From NCBI GenBank assembly GCA_018241025.1, contig JAFEEQ010000003.1:186001-250000 (forward strand): DNA of 64,000 nucleotides, in the 5' to 3' direction. The stretch comes from Pseudomonadota bacterium. GTDB taxonomy: Bacteria; Pseudomonadota; Alphaproteobacteria; Micropepsales; Micropepsaceae. Below, in pieces: positions 1-12,290 of the stretch. A model generated the notes under the pieces. The model was not told where the DNA came from. It did not search any database and saw only the letters and a list, made by a program, of their open reading frames with translations. Each line of letters begins with the position of its first letter. Within the stretch, counting starts at the first letter, position 1. The position numbers and the translations under genes are program-made.

Positions 1-338
1 GTGACGAGTCCCTGGGTCGTGCCGGCAAGCGCCCAGAAATAGGCGAGATCATAGGCCTGCTGGTTCGGGCGTATGAGCGTGACGATGAGCGCGATGGTGG
101 CCCAGTCACACAGGTTCATCGGAAACTCGTTTCCGGCCCCGAGCCAGTGCCGCGCGATGAAGAGCATGTACCAGGCGATCCATGTGCCTATCAAAAGCGC
201 CGCGAAGGACCATCGAATCGGCGTGTCGCCATCCGGCCATGCGGTCCTTCGCACACCGGCGAGGACCGCCGGAACGGAAAGGGTCAGACCGATAGCGGTG
301 AGATGCTGGTGACCGAACAGGACGAACGGTGCCGGCAT
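1..338 (-). CDS. YwaF/TIGR02206-type integral membrane protein (3' part cut by window edge)
   Basis: The reading frame starts at ATG 338 and runs off the left edge, so 112 codons are visible. The product opens with MPAPFVLFGHQHLTAIGL and has three hydrophobic stretches at about residues 14-30, 44-62 and 75-92. The FPMNLCDWA segment between the second and third resembles the P-x-x-LCD signature of the YwaF/TIGR02206 family of multi-pass membrane proteins, whose function is unknown. The family call rests on this motif and the hydrophobic pattern only. It is divergent from purA, with about 260 bp between them. Confidence 0.6.
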   Translation of the reverse strand, partial: MPAPFVLFGHQHLTAIGLTLSVPAVLAGVRRTAWPDGDTPIRWSFAALLIGTWIAWYMLFIARHWLGAGNEFPMNLCDWATIALIVTLIRPNQQAYDLAYFWALAGTTQGLV

Positions 339-598
339 GAGAGCCCCTTATGCAGACGAGCCATGGAACCGGCGCAGGATGGCGGTTTCTGGGCCGAATT
401 CCGGCCCCTCCGGACAATCTGTGCTGCGGCGGAACGCCGTTCGCGCTTCCGGGAAGGGCCAGCTATAAGTCGTCACCGGCCTTCGCTGCGACGCAGTGAC
501 GGCTGCTGCGCCGATGCCCAATGGGGTAGCGGCCAGCGTGCTTTCCGCAGCTTCGGCCGGCTGGCCGTTTGCTCAAGACAAGGTCGGGAATTTCATTC

Positions 599-1885
599 AT
601 GTCCAATGTGGCCGTGATCGGCGCCCAGTGGGGCGACGAGGGCAAAGGCAAGATCATCGACTGGCTGGCCAACCGGGCCGAGGTCGTCGTTCGCTTCCAG
701 GGCGGCAACAATGCCGGCCATACCATCGTGGTGGGCGACAAGACCTACAAGCTGTCGCTGCTGCCCTCGGGCGTGATCCAGGGCAAACGCTCGATCATCG
801 GCAACGGCGTGGTGGTCGATCCGTGGTCGCTGCTCGATGAGATTGGACGGGTCTGCGCCGCGGGCGTCGCAGTGACGCCGGATGTGCTGGTGCTGGCGGA
901 GAATGCCGTGCTGGTACTGCCGATCCATCGTGAGCTGGATGCGGTGCGCGAGATGTCGAACACCTCGAAGCTGGGCACGACCAAGCGCGGTATCGGACCG
1001 GCTTATGAGGACAAGGTCGGGCGGCGGGCGATCCGCGTCGTCGATCTCAAGGATTTCGATTCGCTGCCGGCGAAGGTCGACCGTCTGCTGGCCCATCACA
1101 ATGCGCTGCGTCGCGGCGCAGGTGCCGACGAGATCGACGGCGACAAGCTTCTGGCCGAACTCAAGGAAGTCGCACCGAAAATTCTGCCCTATGTCGGATC
1201 GAGCTGGCGCGAACTGGATGCCGCGCGGCGCGCGGGCAAGCGCGTGCTGTTCGAAGGTGCGCAGGCCGTGCTGCTCGACATCGACCACGGCACTTATCCT
1301 TATGTCACCTCGTCCAACACCGTGGCGGGACAGGCGGCAGCGGGCGCCGGCATCGGGCCGAAGCAGATCGGCTATGTCCTCGGCATCACCAAGAGCTACA
1401 CCACGCGTGTCGGCGAGGGACCCTTTCCGACCGAGCAGGTCAATGCGACGGGCGAGATGCTGGGTTCGCGCGGCAACGAGTTCGGCACGGTGACGGGACG
1501 CAAGCGGCGCTGCGGCTGGTTCGACAGCGTGCTGGTGCGCCAGACCGCGATCACCGGCGGTATCGACGGCATCGCCCTGACCAAGCTCGACGTGCTCGAC
1601 ACCTTCGAGACCATCGATGTCTGCGTGGGTTACCGGTTGGGCGATCAGGTGCTCGACTATCTGCCGGCCGACGCGGTCGCGCAGGCGAAGCTGACGCCGG
1701 TCTACGAGACCATGGAAGGGTGGAACTGCTCCACCCGCGGGGCGCGGAGCTGGGCGGACCTTCCGGCAAACGCGATCAAGTATGTGCGGCGGATCGAGGA
1801 GCTGATCGGCGCGCCGGTCGCCCTGCTCTCCACCAGTCCCGACCGCGACGACACCATCATGGTGCGGGACCCGTTCCTGGGCTGA
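599..1885 (+). CDS. purA: Adenylosuccinate synthetase
   Basis: This enzyme joins IMP and aspartate using GTP, the first committed step from IMP to AMP, in the cytoplasm. The 428-residue product has the usual family length. It begins [18 protein letters not shown], which holds the GDEGKGK phosphate loop with the catalytic Asp13, and NNAGH supplies His41. [16 protein letters not shown] (VGEGPFPTE) and [10 protein letters not shown] segments further on are also family signatures. The ATG at 599 is chosen because the family begins there; an upstream in-frame ATG at 569 would add ten unconserved residues. It stands alone between a divergent membrane gene and a nitronate monooxygenase-like gene. 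Confidence 0.97.
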   Translation: MSNVAVIGAQWGDEGKGKIIDWLANRAEVVVRFQGGNNAGHTIVVGDKTYKLSLLPSGVIQGKRSIIGNGVVVDPWSLLDEIGRVCAAGVAVTPDVLVLAENAVLVLPIHRELDAVREMSNTSKLGTTKRGIGPAYEDKVGRRAIRVVDLKDFDSLPAKVDRLLAHHNALRRGAGADEIDGDKLLAELKEVAPKILPYVGSSWRELDAARRAGKRVLFEGAQAVLLDIDHGTYPYVTSSNTVAGQAAAGAGIGPKQIGYVLGITKSYTTRVGEGPFPTEQVNATGEMLGSRGNEFGTVTGRKRRCGWFDSVLVRQTAITGGIDGIALTKLDVLDTFETIDVCVGYRLGDQVLDYLPADAVAQAKLTPVYETMEGWNCSTRGARSWADLPANAIKYVRRIEELIGAPVALLSTSPDRDDTIMVRDPFLG

Positions 1886-1895
1886 ACTTCCGTAG

Positions 1896-2945
<1,050 letters not shown>

Positions 2946-2971
2946 GACAAACAAGTTTTGCGTAGCGAATG

Positions 2972-3001
2972 GCGAGCGGGGGAACCCCGCTCGCTATTTT
3001 G
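2972..3001 (+). terminator. Rho-independent terminator of the nitronate monooxygenase-like gene
   Basis: GCGAGCGGGG (2972-2981) and CCCCGCTCGC (2985-2994) form a perfect 10-bp stem with a GAA loop, followed by TATTTTG on the plus strand. The minus side has no T-run, so it serves the plus-strand gene rather than thiD. Confidence 0.85.
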
Positions 3002-3793
3002 CTATTGGGGAAGATGATTGAGCGGGCCGTGGCCCTTGCCGAGGCCGGGCGCGGTGCGGATGGCGTGCTGGACGAAGGCATGGGCGCGCGCGACGGCCTC
3101 AGCCAGCGGCAGCCCTTGTCCCAATCCGCAGGCGATCGCCGTCGACAGCGTGCAGCCGGTGCCGTGGGTATTGTTGGTAACGATGCGCGGCGCACGGAAG
3201 TGGCTGGGCGGAGCGTCCATCGTGAAGAGGGTGTCGACCAGCATATCGGAGGCGCCGTGGCCCCCTTTGATCAGCACCGCCTGGGGTCCGAGGGACAGCA
3301 GCGTTTCGCCGGCATGGGCGATATCCTCCGGCGAACGGAGCGGGAAGCCGCAGAGCTTTTCCGCCTCCGGCAGGTTCGGCGTGATCAGGGTCGCACGCGG
3401 GAAGACGTCCGCCTTGAGAACCTCGACCGTTCCGGCATCGGCAAGCGCCGCGCCGCTGGTCGAAACCATCACGGGATCGACGACGAGCGGAATGCCGCCG
3501 GCATATCGCGCGAGCGCCTGCGCGGCCGCGCGGGCGATGGCGGCCGAGCCGAGCATGCCGGTCTTGATCGCATCGGCGCCGATATCGGTGAGGCAGCGTT
3601 CGATCTGTTCGGCGACGATGCCGGAATCGGCAAGCTGCACCGCGCCGACGCCTGTCGTGTCCTGTGCGGTGATGGCGGTGATCGCCGTCATCGCATAGGC
3701 ACCGAGCGCGCTTGCGGTCTTGATGTCGGCCTGGATACCCGCACCGCCGGACGAGTCCGAGCCGGCGACCGACAGGATTCGAACGGGCGTCAA
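3002..3793 (-). CDS. thiD: Hydroxymethylpyrimidine/phosphomethylpyrimidine kinase
   Basis: ThiD phosphorylates HMP and HMP-phosphate to HMP-PP in thiamine biosynthesis. The product shows the ribokinase-type start RILSVAGSDSSGGAGIQADIK, the TPNLPEAE segment, and NTHGTGCTLSTAIA near residue 210, which carries the anion hole. A TTG start at 3793 gives 263 residues, the family's normal size, and places the conserved VRILSVAGSDS segment at the N terminus. An upstream ATG at 3877 would add 28 unconserved residues inside glmM. The TTG lies 19 bp after the glmM stop with a GGCGGGG-like ribosome site, so the two genes are probably co-transcribed. Confidence 0.93.
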   Translation of the reverse strand: MTPVRILSVAGSDSSGGAGIQADIKTASALGAYAMTAITAITAQDTTGVGAVQLADSGIVAEQIERCLTDIGADAIKTGMLGSAAIARAAAQALARYAGGIPLVVDPVMVSTSGAALADAGTVEVLKADVFPRATLITPNLPEAEKLCGFPLRSPEDIAHAGETLLSLGPQAVLIKGGHGASDMLVDTLFTMDAPPSHFRAPRIVTNNTHGTGCTLSTAIACGLGQGLPLAEAVARAHAFVQHAIRTAPGLGKGHGPLNHLPQ

Positions 3794-3812
3794 GGCGCGG
3801 TCCCCGCCGCCC

Positions 3813-5159
3813 TCAGGCAGCGAACTCCTGGATCGCGCTGACCACGTCGCCAACGACCTGGCGCACCAAGGCTTCATCGTCGCCTTCGGCCATCACGCGG
3901 ATCACCGGCTCGGTACCGGATTTGCGCACGAGGAGACGGCCGGAGCCGTTGAGGCGCGCTTCGCCCGCCTTGATGCTTTCGGTGACACGCGCGTGGGTGA
4001 GCGGCGAGCCCTTCTGGAAGCGCACGCTTTCGAGCACCTGCGGAAGCGGCTCGAAACGGTGCGCGGCTTCGCTGGCCGGCTTGCCCTGCGTTGCAAGCAC
4101 GGCAAGCACCTGGAGCGCCGCGATCATGCCGTCGCCGGTCGGGGAGAAATCGCTGAGCACGACATGGCCGGACTGTTCACCGCCGATGTTGAAGCCGCCC
4201 TTCTGCATCTGCTCTATGACATAGCGGTCGCCGACCGCGGCGCGCGCGAGCTTGAGATCGAGGCCCTTGAGGTAACGTTCGAGGCCGGCATTCGACATCA
4301 CCGTGCCGACCACGCCGCCGCCCTTGAGACGGCCGCGCTTCTGCCAGGAATCGCCGAGCAGGGCGAGAACCTGATCGCCGTCGATGATGCGGCCGCGTTC
4401 GTCGGACATGACGACGCGATCTGCGTCGCCGTCGAGCGCGATGCCGAAATCGGCGCGCACCTCGCGAACCTTGTCGGCCATCATCTCCGGTACGGTCGAG
4501 CCACAATCGGAATTGATGTTGAAGCCGTCGGGCGCCACGCCCATCGTGACGATCTCTGCGCCAAGCTCCCAGAGGATGGCAGGTGCAACTTTGTAGGCCG
4601 CACCGTTGGCGCAATCGATCACGATGCGCATGCCTTCGAGCGTGAGATCCGCGGGGAACGTACGCTTCACGAATTCGATATAGCGGGCCTGGGCATCGTC
4701 GATACGCTTGGCGCGGCCGAGCTTGGGCGACGTGGCGAGGCCATGCTCGAGACCGTTGTCCATCAATGCTTCGATCGCCGCCTCATGCTCATCGGAGAGC
4801 TTGCGGCCGTCGGGACCGAAGAACTTGATGCCGTTGTCCTGATACTGGTTGTGCGAGGCCGTGATCATCACGCCCATATCGGCGCGCAAGGTGCGGGTGA
4901 GCATGGCGACGGCGGGCGTCGGCAGCGGACCGAACTGGAAGACGTCCATGCCGACCGAGGTGAAACCGGCGACGAGCGCGGATTCGATCATGTAGCCCGA
5001 CAGGCGGGTATCCTTGCCGATCACGACGCGATGGCGGTGCTCGCCGCGGGTGAAGATGCGTCCCGCGGCCATGCCGGCGCGCATGGCGATGACGGGCGTC
5101 AGGGCGGCCGAATTGGCGCGGCCGCGGATACCGTCGGTGCCGAAGTACTTCCGGCTCAT
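3813..5159 (-). CDS. glmM: Phosphoglucosamine mutase
   Basis: GlmM converts glucosamine-6-phosphate to glucosamine-1-phosphate for UDP-GlcNAc, the precursor of peptidoglycan and lipopolysaccharide. The 448-residue chain has the family's N terminus ([11 protein letters not shown]), the phosphoserine loop [15 protein letters not shown] with Ser102, the metal-binding DGDADR and the C-terminal phosphate site RKSGTEP. The usual family length is about 445-450. It follows folP by 74 bp and precedes thiD. The folP-glmM order after ftsH is a common bacterial arrangement. Confidence 0.97.
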   Translation of the reverse strand: MSRKYFGTDGIRGRANSAALTPVIAMRAGMAAGRIFTRGEHRHRVVIGKDTRLSGYMIESALVAGFTSVGMDVFQFGPLPTPAVAMLTRTLRADMGVMITASHNQYQDNGIKFFGPDGRKLSDEHEAAIEALMDNGLEHGLATSPKLGRAKRIDDAQARYIEFVKRTFPADLTLEGMRIVIDCANGAAYKVAPAILWELGAEIVTMGVAPDGFNINSDCGSTVPEMMADKVREVRADFGIALDGDADRVVMSDERGRIIDGDQVLALLGDSWQKRGRLKGGGVVGTVMSNAGLERYLKGLDLKLARAAVGDRYVIEQMQKGGFNIGGEQSGHVVLSDFSPTGDGMIAALQVLAVLATQGKPASEAAHRFEPLPQVLESVRFQKGSPLTHARVTESIKAGEARLNGSGRLLVRKSGTEPVIRVMAEGDDEALVRQVVGDVVSAIQEFAA

Positions 5160-5233
5160 GTTTTTGCTTTCCCCAGATGCAGCGTCATTTTAGCAGGCAT
5201 TGTGACAGGTGCAGCCCCAACAATTGTTAACGG

Positions 5234-6028
5234 TTATGACGGCCCGGCCAGCGCTTTATCGAGCAAAAGCGCGTCTTTCAGTGCCCCGGGGGCGTGGGTG
5301 CGGATATAATCCGCCCCCTGACGGATGGCGAAAAGCTCCGCCGCGAGGCTGGCCGGGCCGGAATCCGCGGCGCTGCGGCCGGTCAGGCGGCGGAGGAAAG
5401 ACTTGCGCGAGACCGACACCAGGACCGGCAGGCGATAGCGGTCGCGCAAGGCACCGAGGTTCCGCAGGACGGTGAACGAGGTCTCGGGATCGGTGCCGAG
5501 GAAGAAGCCCATGCCGGGGTCGAGGATCAGGCGGTCGCGCGCGACGCCCGCGGCTTCGAGGGCGGCAAAGCGCGTATCGAAGAACCGGTAGAGCCGATCC
5601 ATGATCTCGCCGGGTCGAACGTCCACGCGCGTCGCCGCCCCGCGCGCCTGGACCGCGTGCATCACGATCAACTTTGCCGGCGAACCCGCGAGGTCGGGAT
5701 AGAGATCCGGATCGGCGAAGCCCTGGATGTCGTTGATATAGGCGACGCCCTGCGACAACGACCAGCGCTGAACCGGGAGCGAGAAGCTGTCGATCGACAC
5801 CGGAATGCCGGCGAGCGAGGGCAGCACCGATTGCAGGCGACCGATTTCGATCTCCGGCGCGACGCCTTTGGATTCCGGATTGGACGAGGCTGCGCCGATG
5901 TCGAGTACAGCCGCACCGTCGGCCGCAAGCGCCCTGCCCTGCGCGATGGCGGCAGACGGCTCGAGATATTTGCCGCCGTCGAAAAACGAGTCGTCGGTGA
6001 TGTTGAGGATGCCGAGGATCGTGGTCAT
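5234..6028 (-). CDS. folP: Dihydropteroate synthase family protein (divergent PABA loop)
   Basis: Dihydropteroate synthase joins 4-aminobenzoate to a pterin pyrophosphate in folate synthesis. The 264-residue product has the expected landmarks: GILNITDDSFFDGGKY at the start, SIDSF and NDIQGF in the middle, LDPGMGFFLG for pterin binding and SVSRKSF near the end. The loop that normally reads GGESTRPG is here GAASSNPES, so the Thr-Arg pair that contacts substrate in canonical enzymes is absent. The locus (folP-glmM) argues for a real folate gene. It may belong to a divergent DHPS clade or have changed specificity. Its ATG lies only 12 bp past the ftsH terminator. Confidence 0.8.
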   Translation of the reverse strand: MTTILGILNITDDSFFDGGKYLEPSAAIAQGRALAADGAAVLDIGAASSNPESKGVAPEIEIGRLQSVLPSLAGIPVSIDSFSLPVQRWSLSQGVAYINDIQGFADPDLYPDLAGSPAKLIVMHAVQARGAATRVDVRPGEIMDRLYRFFDTRFAALEAAGVARDRLILDPGMGFFLGTDPETSFTVLRNLGALRDRYRLPVLVSVSRKSFLRRLTGRSAADSGPASLAAELFAIRQGADYIRTHAPGALKDALLLDKALAGPS

Positions 6029-6040
6029 GCGGCCCGAAAG

Positions 6041-6073
6041 CGAAAACGCCTCCCGCCATTACGGCAGGAGGCG
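6041..6073 (-). terminator. Rho-independent terminator of ftsH
   Basis: Read on the minus strand, an 11-bp stem (CGCCTCCTGCC with GGCGGGAGGCG, one T-G wobble) and a GTAAT loop are followed by TTTTCGCTTT. It sits between the ftsH stop and the folP start codon. Confidence 0.85.
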
Positions 6074-6099
6074 CCTCGCAGTTCAATCTCGCCTTTGGT

Positions 6100-8013
<1,914 letters not shown>

Positions 8014-8164
8014 GGGGCCGTCCTTTCAACGGGGGCCGAGGGCCACGGACTTAGTAGATAGGTCTTCTTTACCGTTTTGCCAGCCATCGGGACGTTAGGA
8101 AATTTACGTCCGTGCAGCAACGATAATGCCAGAAGCCGATTAACGCAGTCTGATTACGGCTGTT

Positions 8165-9172
8165 TTAGGCCGGCACGGTTGCTCGCCGCAGCGTTTCGCG
8201 CGTGACGGCCAGAGTTCCCATGCCAAAGACCCCACGTTTGGCGGGAATTGGGGCAATCCGGCAGCCATGGAGCGTGGCGCCGCCACCCAGCTGTCCTGCC
8301 GCGAGACGGTCGTAGAGCCGCTCCAGACGCTCAAAACGGGGGCGGTATGCCTGTTCCGACACCTGCATCAGAATTTGGGACAGGGCTCGCAAGCCGATCT
8401 CGCGCGGCGCGGCCGTGAGCGCGACAGAATCGATCTGAAACCCGCCCGCAATCGGATGGACACAGCGGACCAGGACAGCCGCCGTGACGGTGTCGAGCGC
8501 CTCGCGGGCACGGCTGAGATGGGCTGCCGCGGCAGCGATGCGCGCGCAGGTGACGCCCGCGGCGTGCAGGTGCGGCATCGCATTGCGCAAGCGGACTCGG
8601 GCAAAGCGTTCTTCGCCGTTCATCGGATCCTCGAGCCAATCCTGGCCCAGTCCTTCGAGATGGCCACGCAGGGATGCACGATCGATCGACAGGAGCGGCC
8701 GGATCACGTGCAACTCGCGAAATGCCGATAGCGGATAGCCAGCGACCGGACGCATGGCGGCGAGGCCGTCGAGACCGCTGCCGCGCATGAGGCGGAGGAG
8801 AAAGGTCTCCGCCTGATCGTCTTCAGAGTGCGCGACATAGAGCGTCGAAATGCGTTGCTTGCGGAGCCATGCGCCCATCAGGCGATAGCGCGCCTCGCGG
8901 GCTTCGGCCTCGATATCGGCTTTGGGCCGTGCTCCGGTCCACCGGAGAACCCGTGTCTTCAGGCCGAGCGCGCGCGCCCAGCGCGCGACCTTCCGCGCGT
9001 CGGCGGACGAGTCGTTCCGCAAACCGTGATCGACGGTGAGGACCAGGGGCGCGGGAAGCCCGGATCGCTTCGCCCAGGACGCAAGCAAATGCATGAGCGC
9101 GACGGAATCGCCGCCGCCCGAAACCGCTACGGCGCCCGGCCAGTAGCCGTCTTCCCGCGCGATGGCGGCCAT
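8165..9172 (-). CDS. tilS: tRNA(Ile)-lysidine synthase
   Basis: TilS puts lysine on C34 of the tRNA(Ile) CAU anticodon, changing its decoding from AUG to AUA. It is an essential cytoplasmic enzyme. The N-terminal PP-loop VSGGGDS and the following TVDHGLRNDSSADA are typical, as is AHSEDDQAETFLLRLMRGSG. The frame stays open to an ATG at 9313, but that extra segment is basic, low in complexity and lies wholly in the cpoB 3' end. The ATG at 9172, 19 bp after the cpoB stop, is the likeliest start, although its ribosome site is weak. The C-terminal half is poorly conserved, as usual for the family. Confidence 0.92.
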   Translation of the reverse strand: MAAIAREDGYWPGAVAVSGGGDSVALMHLLASWAKRSGLPAPLVLTVDHGLRNDSSADARKVARWARALGLKTRVLRWTGARPKADIEAEAREARYRLMGAWLRKQRISTLYVAHSEDDQAETFLLRLMRGSGLDGLAAMRPVAGYPLSAFRELHVIRPLLSIDRASLRGHLEGLGQDWLEDPMNGEERFARVRLRNAMPHLHAAGVTCARIAAAAAHLSRAREALDTVTAAVLVRCVHPIAGGFQIDSVALTAAPREIGLRALSQILMQVSEQAYRPRFERLERLYDRLAAGQLGGGATLHGCRIAPIPAKRGVFGMGTLAVTRETLRRATVPA

Positions 9173-9191
9173 CGCCGCGGCAAAGCGCGCC

Positions 9192-10145
9192 TCAAGTGTT
9201 GCGGCAGCTGGCTTTGCGGAGGTCGACCCCGCGGGAGAGGACCTTGGCGTCCGCTTTGGGGAATTTTGCCGGGAGCGCGGCAAGGGCGGTGCAACCTTCC
9301 TTCTTCTGGCCATTCGCGAGCAGCGCCTGACCCATCATCAAGAGACTTTCGGGCGCGCGCGTCGAGACCGGATATTTCTTGATAACCTCGGCAAAGCCGC
9401 GCGCCGCGCTGTCGTAGTCCTTCTGAACATACGCGATGTCGGCGACCCAGTAGAGTGCATTCGGCGCCAGATCGTCCTTCGGGTTGGTGTCGGCGAAGTT
9501 GCGGAACGCGGCGGCGGCCTCGTCATAACGGCCTTTGGCCAGCAGCGTGCCGGCAGCATCGTATTGCGCCCTGGTGTCTGGCGCCGCTGGCGCAGCCGGC
9601 GAGGTGTTCGCGGAATTCGCCGGCAGCGTGCCGAGGACGCCTGGCGGCGGCGCGAGCGTGACACTGCCTGCCGTAGGCGGCGGCGCAGATGCGCCGGGCA
9701 TCGGCGCGCCGCCGGCCGAGGCGCCACAGGGAACGGCATTGGGATCGCCCGATCCGGCAGAGGCGCCGAGCTGCTGCGCCGCCATCATGCAGATCCGGTA
9801 TTCGAAATCCTTCTGCTGGCGATCGATCTTCGCGTTGAGTTCGCTGACGCGATGGGAGAGCTCTTCGTTTTGTCCGGTGAGGTTGCGAACGGTGTCTTCG
9901 AGGTCACGGACCCGATCGTTGAGGCGATTGATCGCGGCATCCTGGTTCTGCTCGTGCTGGAGACGTGCCGCCTTCTCCTCATCGCTTTCCCCGAAGAGGC
10001 CGGCGACGCGGATCTCGCCCGATGGCGGCGCAGATACATAGTTCGGCATTGCCGGATCGACGGCCACCGCGCCGACCGGTGCGCCGGCGAGCAGCGCTAC
10101 GACGCAGAGGATGCTGCTGCCGAGCAAAAGTCTCGTCCTGTTCAT
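9192..10145 (-). CDS. cpoB: Cell division coordinator CpoB (YbgF), Tol-Pal associated
   Basis: CpoB is a periplasmic protein that links peptidoglycan synthesis to Tol-driven outer-membrane constriction. The 317-residue product has a signal peptide (about residues 1-28), a coiled-coil trimerisation region around residues 55-115 rich in heptads such as INRLNDRVRDLEDTVRNLT, a Pro/Ala/Gly-rich linker at about 125-185, and C-terminal TPR repeats containing ALYWVADIAYVQKDYDSA. A strong ribosome site (CGGAGGCG) precedes the ATG. The pal terminator at 10230 separates it from pal, so it probably has its own promoter. Confidence 0.93.
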   Translation of the reverse strand: MNRTRLLLGSSILCVVALLAGAPVGAVAVDPAMPNYVSAPPSGEIRVAGLFGESDEEKAARLQHEQNQDAAINRLNDRVRDLEDTVRNLTGQNEELSHRVSELNAKIDRQQKDFEYRICMMAAQQLGASAGSGDPNAVPCGASAGGAPMPGASAPPPTAGSVTLAPPPGVLGTLPANSANTSPAAPAAPDTRAQYDAAGTLLAKGRYDEAAAAFRNFADTNPKDDLAPNALYWVADIAYVQKDYDSAARGFAEVIKKYPVSTRAPESLLMMGQALLANGQKKEGCTALAALPAKFPKADAKVLSRGVDLRKASCRNT

Positions 10146-10229
10146 GATCGCCTCCGGTCGGGATGTCGCGCAGTTTGCCGAACAGTTAGCCCAATTTGTG
10201 ACCCCGCGGAATCGGTGGGCGCCACAACG

Positions 10230-10260
10230 AAAAAGGCGTCCGGCATCGCCGGACGCCTTT
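10230..10260 (-). terminator. Rho-independent terminator of pal
   Basis: A perfect 13-bp stem (AAAGGCGTCCGGC with GCCGGACGCCTTT) and a 3-nt loop end in a T5 run on the minus strand. It closes the tolQRAB-pal transcript. The A-rich opposite side could also allow weak bidirectional use. Confidence 0.92.
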
Positions 10261-10284
10261 CGTCCCTGATAACGGCGGAACCCG

Positions 10285-10800
10285 TCAGGAGTTCGCGCCG
10301 CCCGCGATCGAGGTCACACCGCGGCGATTCTGTGCCCAGCAATCCTCGGTCGACTCCGTGCAGATCGGATGCTCCTTGCCGTAGGAGATCGTGTCGACCC
10401 GGCTCGCCGAAACGCCGAGGCTCACGAGATACTCCTTCACCGCGTTGGCGCGACGGGCGCCGAGAGCGAGGTTGTATTCGCGCGTGCCGCGCTCGTCGCA
10501 ATCGCCTTCGACGACGACGCGGATCGAAGGATACTTCTGAAGCCATGCAGCCTGGCGCTGCAGCGTGGCCTTGTCGTTGTCCTCGATATTGTACTCGTTA
10601 TAGGCGAAATGGACCGTGTCGCCGACGTTGACGCGGAGATCTTCCGCGCTGCCGGGAACGATGGTCGAAGACGGCGGTGCAGTGTAGCCGCCACCGGACG
10701 GCGGCGGCGTGTTGTCTGCCTGCTTGGGTGTGGTGCAACCAGCAAGCGCCAAAGCCGCGGTGAGGGCGGCCAGGCTCAAAACTCGGGAAAACTTCAGCAT
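10285..10800 (-). CDS. pal: Peptidoglycan-associated lipoprotein Pal
   Basis: Pal is an outer-membrane lipoprotein that binds peptidoglycan and TolB. The 171-residue product has a lipoprotein signal ending in the lipobox LALAGC at residues 18-23, a short Pro/Gly linker, and an OmpA-like domain with GDCDERGTREYNLALGARRA, the diaminopimelate-binding segment. The ribosome site TGGAGGAG lies before the ATG. The gene follows tolB and ends at a strong terminator. Confidence 0.97.
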   Translation of the reverse strand: MLKFSRVLSLAALTAALALAGCTTPKQADNTPPPSGGGYTAPPSSTIVPGSAEDLRVNVGDTVHFAYNEYNIEDNDKATLQRQAAWLQKYPSIRVVVEGDCDERGTREYNLALGARRANAVKEYLVSLGVSASRVDTISYGKEHPICTESTEDCWAQNRRGVTSIAGGANS

Positions 10801-10942
10801 CGAATTCAGGCTCCTCCAAAATCAGGTTCCAGCAGCGCCCGTCGCCGATGCGTCGCCAGGGAACTTAAAGTCTAACGCATTCATGGCCAAAAAGAGCCAA
10901 GCGTCCTGTTAATAGCAGTTTAGTGACAGCTTACCGCAGGGT

Positions 10943-12274
10943 TCAAGGCCGTGTCGGCGGTTGAATGAGCGGCGACCAGGCCGGATCTGAGGCATCGCCC
11001 GGCGTCGGCACGCGCCGTTCATTACGGCCGGTAACGTCCACGGACCAGATCTGCGAGCCGCGCCCGCCGGGCGAGGACCGGGTGAACATCAGCACGCGGC
11101 CATTGGGTGCCCAGGTCGGTCCTTCATCCTCCCATCCATGGGTGATGATGCGCGCGCCGGAGCCGTCGGTGTGCATGACTCCGATATGGAATCCAGAGCC
11201 TTGGTTGGTAAATGCGATGAGATCGCCACGCGGGCTCCAGACCGGCGTGCCGTTGCGCCCGGGCATGAAGGAGATCCGATGCTGGTTCGAACCGTCGGCG
11301 TTCATCACATAGACCTGCTGGCTGCCGCCACGGTCGGATTCGAAAGCAATCTGGGTACCGTCGGGCGAGAAGGAGGGCGCCGTGTCGATGCTGGGATTCG
11401 TCGTTAACCGCGTCATCGCACGGGTGCGCAAATCCATGATGTACACGTCCGAGTTGCCGCCGGATTCGAGCGACATGGCGACCTTGTTGCCGTCGGGCGA
11501 GAAGCGCGGCGAGTAGGTCATGTTGGGGAAGTTGCCCAGCATCTCCTGGCGGCCGCTCTCGAGATCGAACTCGTACACATGCGGCTTGGTGCCGATGTAG
11601 GACATATAGGCAATCATCTGTGCTGTCGGGTTGAAGCGCGGCGTGAGCACCAGATAGTCGCCGCGCGTCAGGAACATTGGGTTGGCGCCGTCCTGGTCCA
11701 TCACCGCGAGGCGCTTCTTGCGTGCCAGGGCCGGACCCGATTCCGAGATGAAGACGATGCGGGTGTCGAAGTAGCCGGTCTCGCCGGTGATGCGCTGGTA
11801 GATCGCGTCGGCGATGATATGCGCGATGCGGCGCCAGTTGTCCGGCGTCGCCTTGTAGCTGTGCGAGAACATCTGGTTGCCGCCGAAAACGTCCCAAAGC
11901 CGGAAATCGACCTGGAGGCGGCCGTCGGGCAAGGTCTGGGTCTGGCCGATAACGAGTGCCTGGGCGCCGATCGGCCGCCAGCTGCCGAATTGCGGCTCGA
12001 CGTTGACGCTCGGCACCTTCTCGATGAAGGACTTCGGATCGAGCGATTTGAAGAGACCGGAACTGTCGAGGTCGGCACGGATCACCTTGGCGATGTTCTG
12101 GCCGCTGGCGGCATCCGAGGAATTCGGCGCGGCGAAATCCGGAATGGCGATCGGAAGCGGCTGCGGATTGGCCTGATCGACGGTGACGTGGAGCTCGGCG
12201 CGTGCGGGAACGAGGCCCAGCACGAGAAGCGAGAGCAGTGCGGCCGCGAACCGGGCAAAACGCAGATCGGTCAT
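10943..12274 (-). CDS. tolB: Tol-Pal system protein TolB
   Basis: TolB is the periplasmic beta-propeller that shuttles between Pal and TolA. The 443-residue product has a signal peptide ending near PARA at residue 27, an N-terminal domain with [14 protein letters not shown]-like sequence ([15 protein letters not shown]), and six propeller repeats that can be seen as recurring FSPDG and YIMDL/WSVDV blades. The ATG at 12274 is preferred over an upstream one at 12331 because it begins the signal peptide and has GGGAG upstream. The tolA stop lies 16 bp upstream, which fits operon translation. Confidence 0.96.
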   Translation of the reverse strand: MTDLRFARFAAALLSLLVLGLVPARAELHVTVDQANPQPLPIAIPDFAAPNSSDAASGQNIAKVIRADLDSSGLFKSLDPKSFIEKVPSVNVEPQFGSWRPIGAQALVIGQTQTLPDGRLQVDFRLWDVFGGNQMFSHSYKATPDNWRRIAHIIADAIYQRITGETGYFDTRIVFISESGPALARKKRLAVMDQDGANPMFLTRGDYLVLTPRFNPTAQMIAYMSYIGTKPHVYEFDLESGRQEMLGNFPNMTYSPRFSPDGNKVAMSLESGGNSDVYIMDLRTRAMTRLTTNPSIDTAPSFSPDGTQIAFESDRGGSQQVYVMNADGSNQHRISFMPGRNGTPVWSPRGDLIAFTNQGSGFHIGVMHTDGSGARIITHGWEDEGPTWAPNGRVLMFTRSSPGGRGSQIWSVDVTGRNERRVPTPGDASDPAWSPLIQPPTRP

Positions 12275-12290
12275 CGTCAAATCACTCCCG

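Noticed and set aside
9173-9313. Upstream extension of tilS to an ATG at 9313
   Set aside because: It overlaps cpoB by 122 bp and encodes low-complexity basic sequence, so the later start is preferred.
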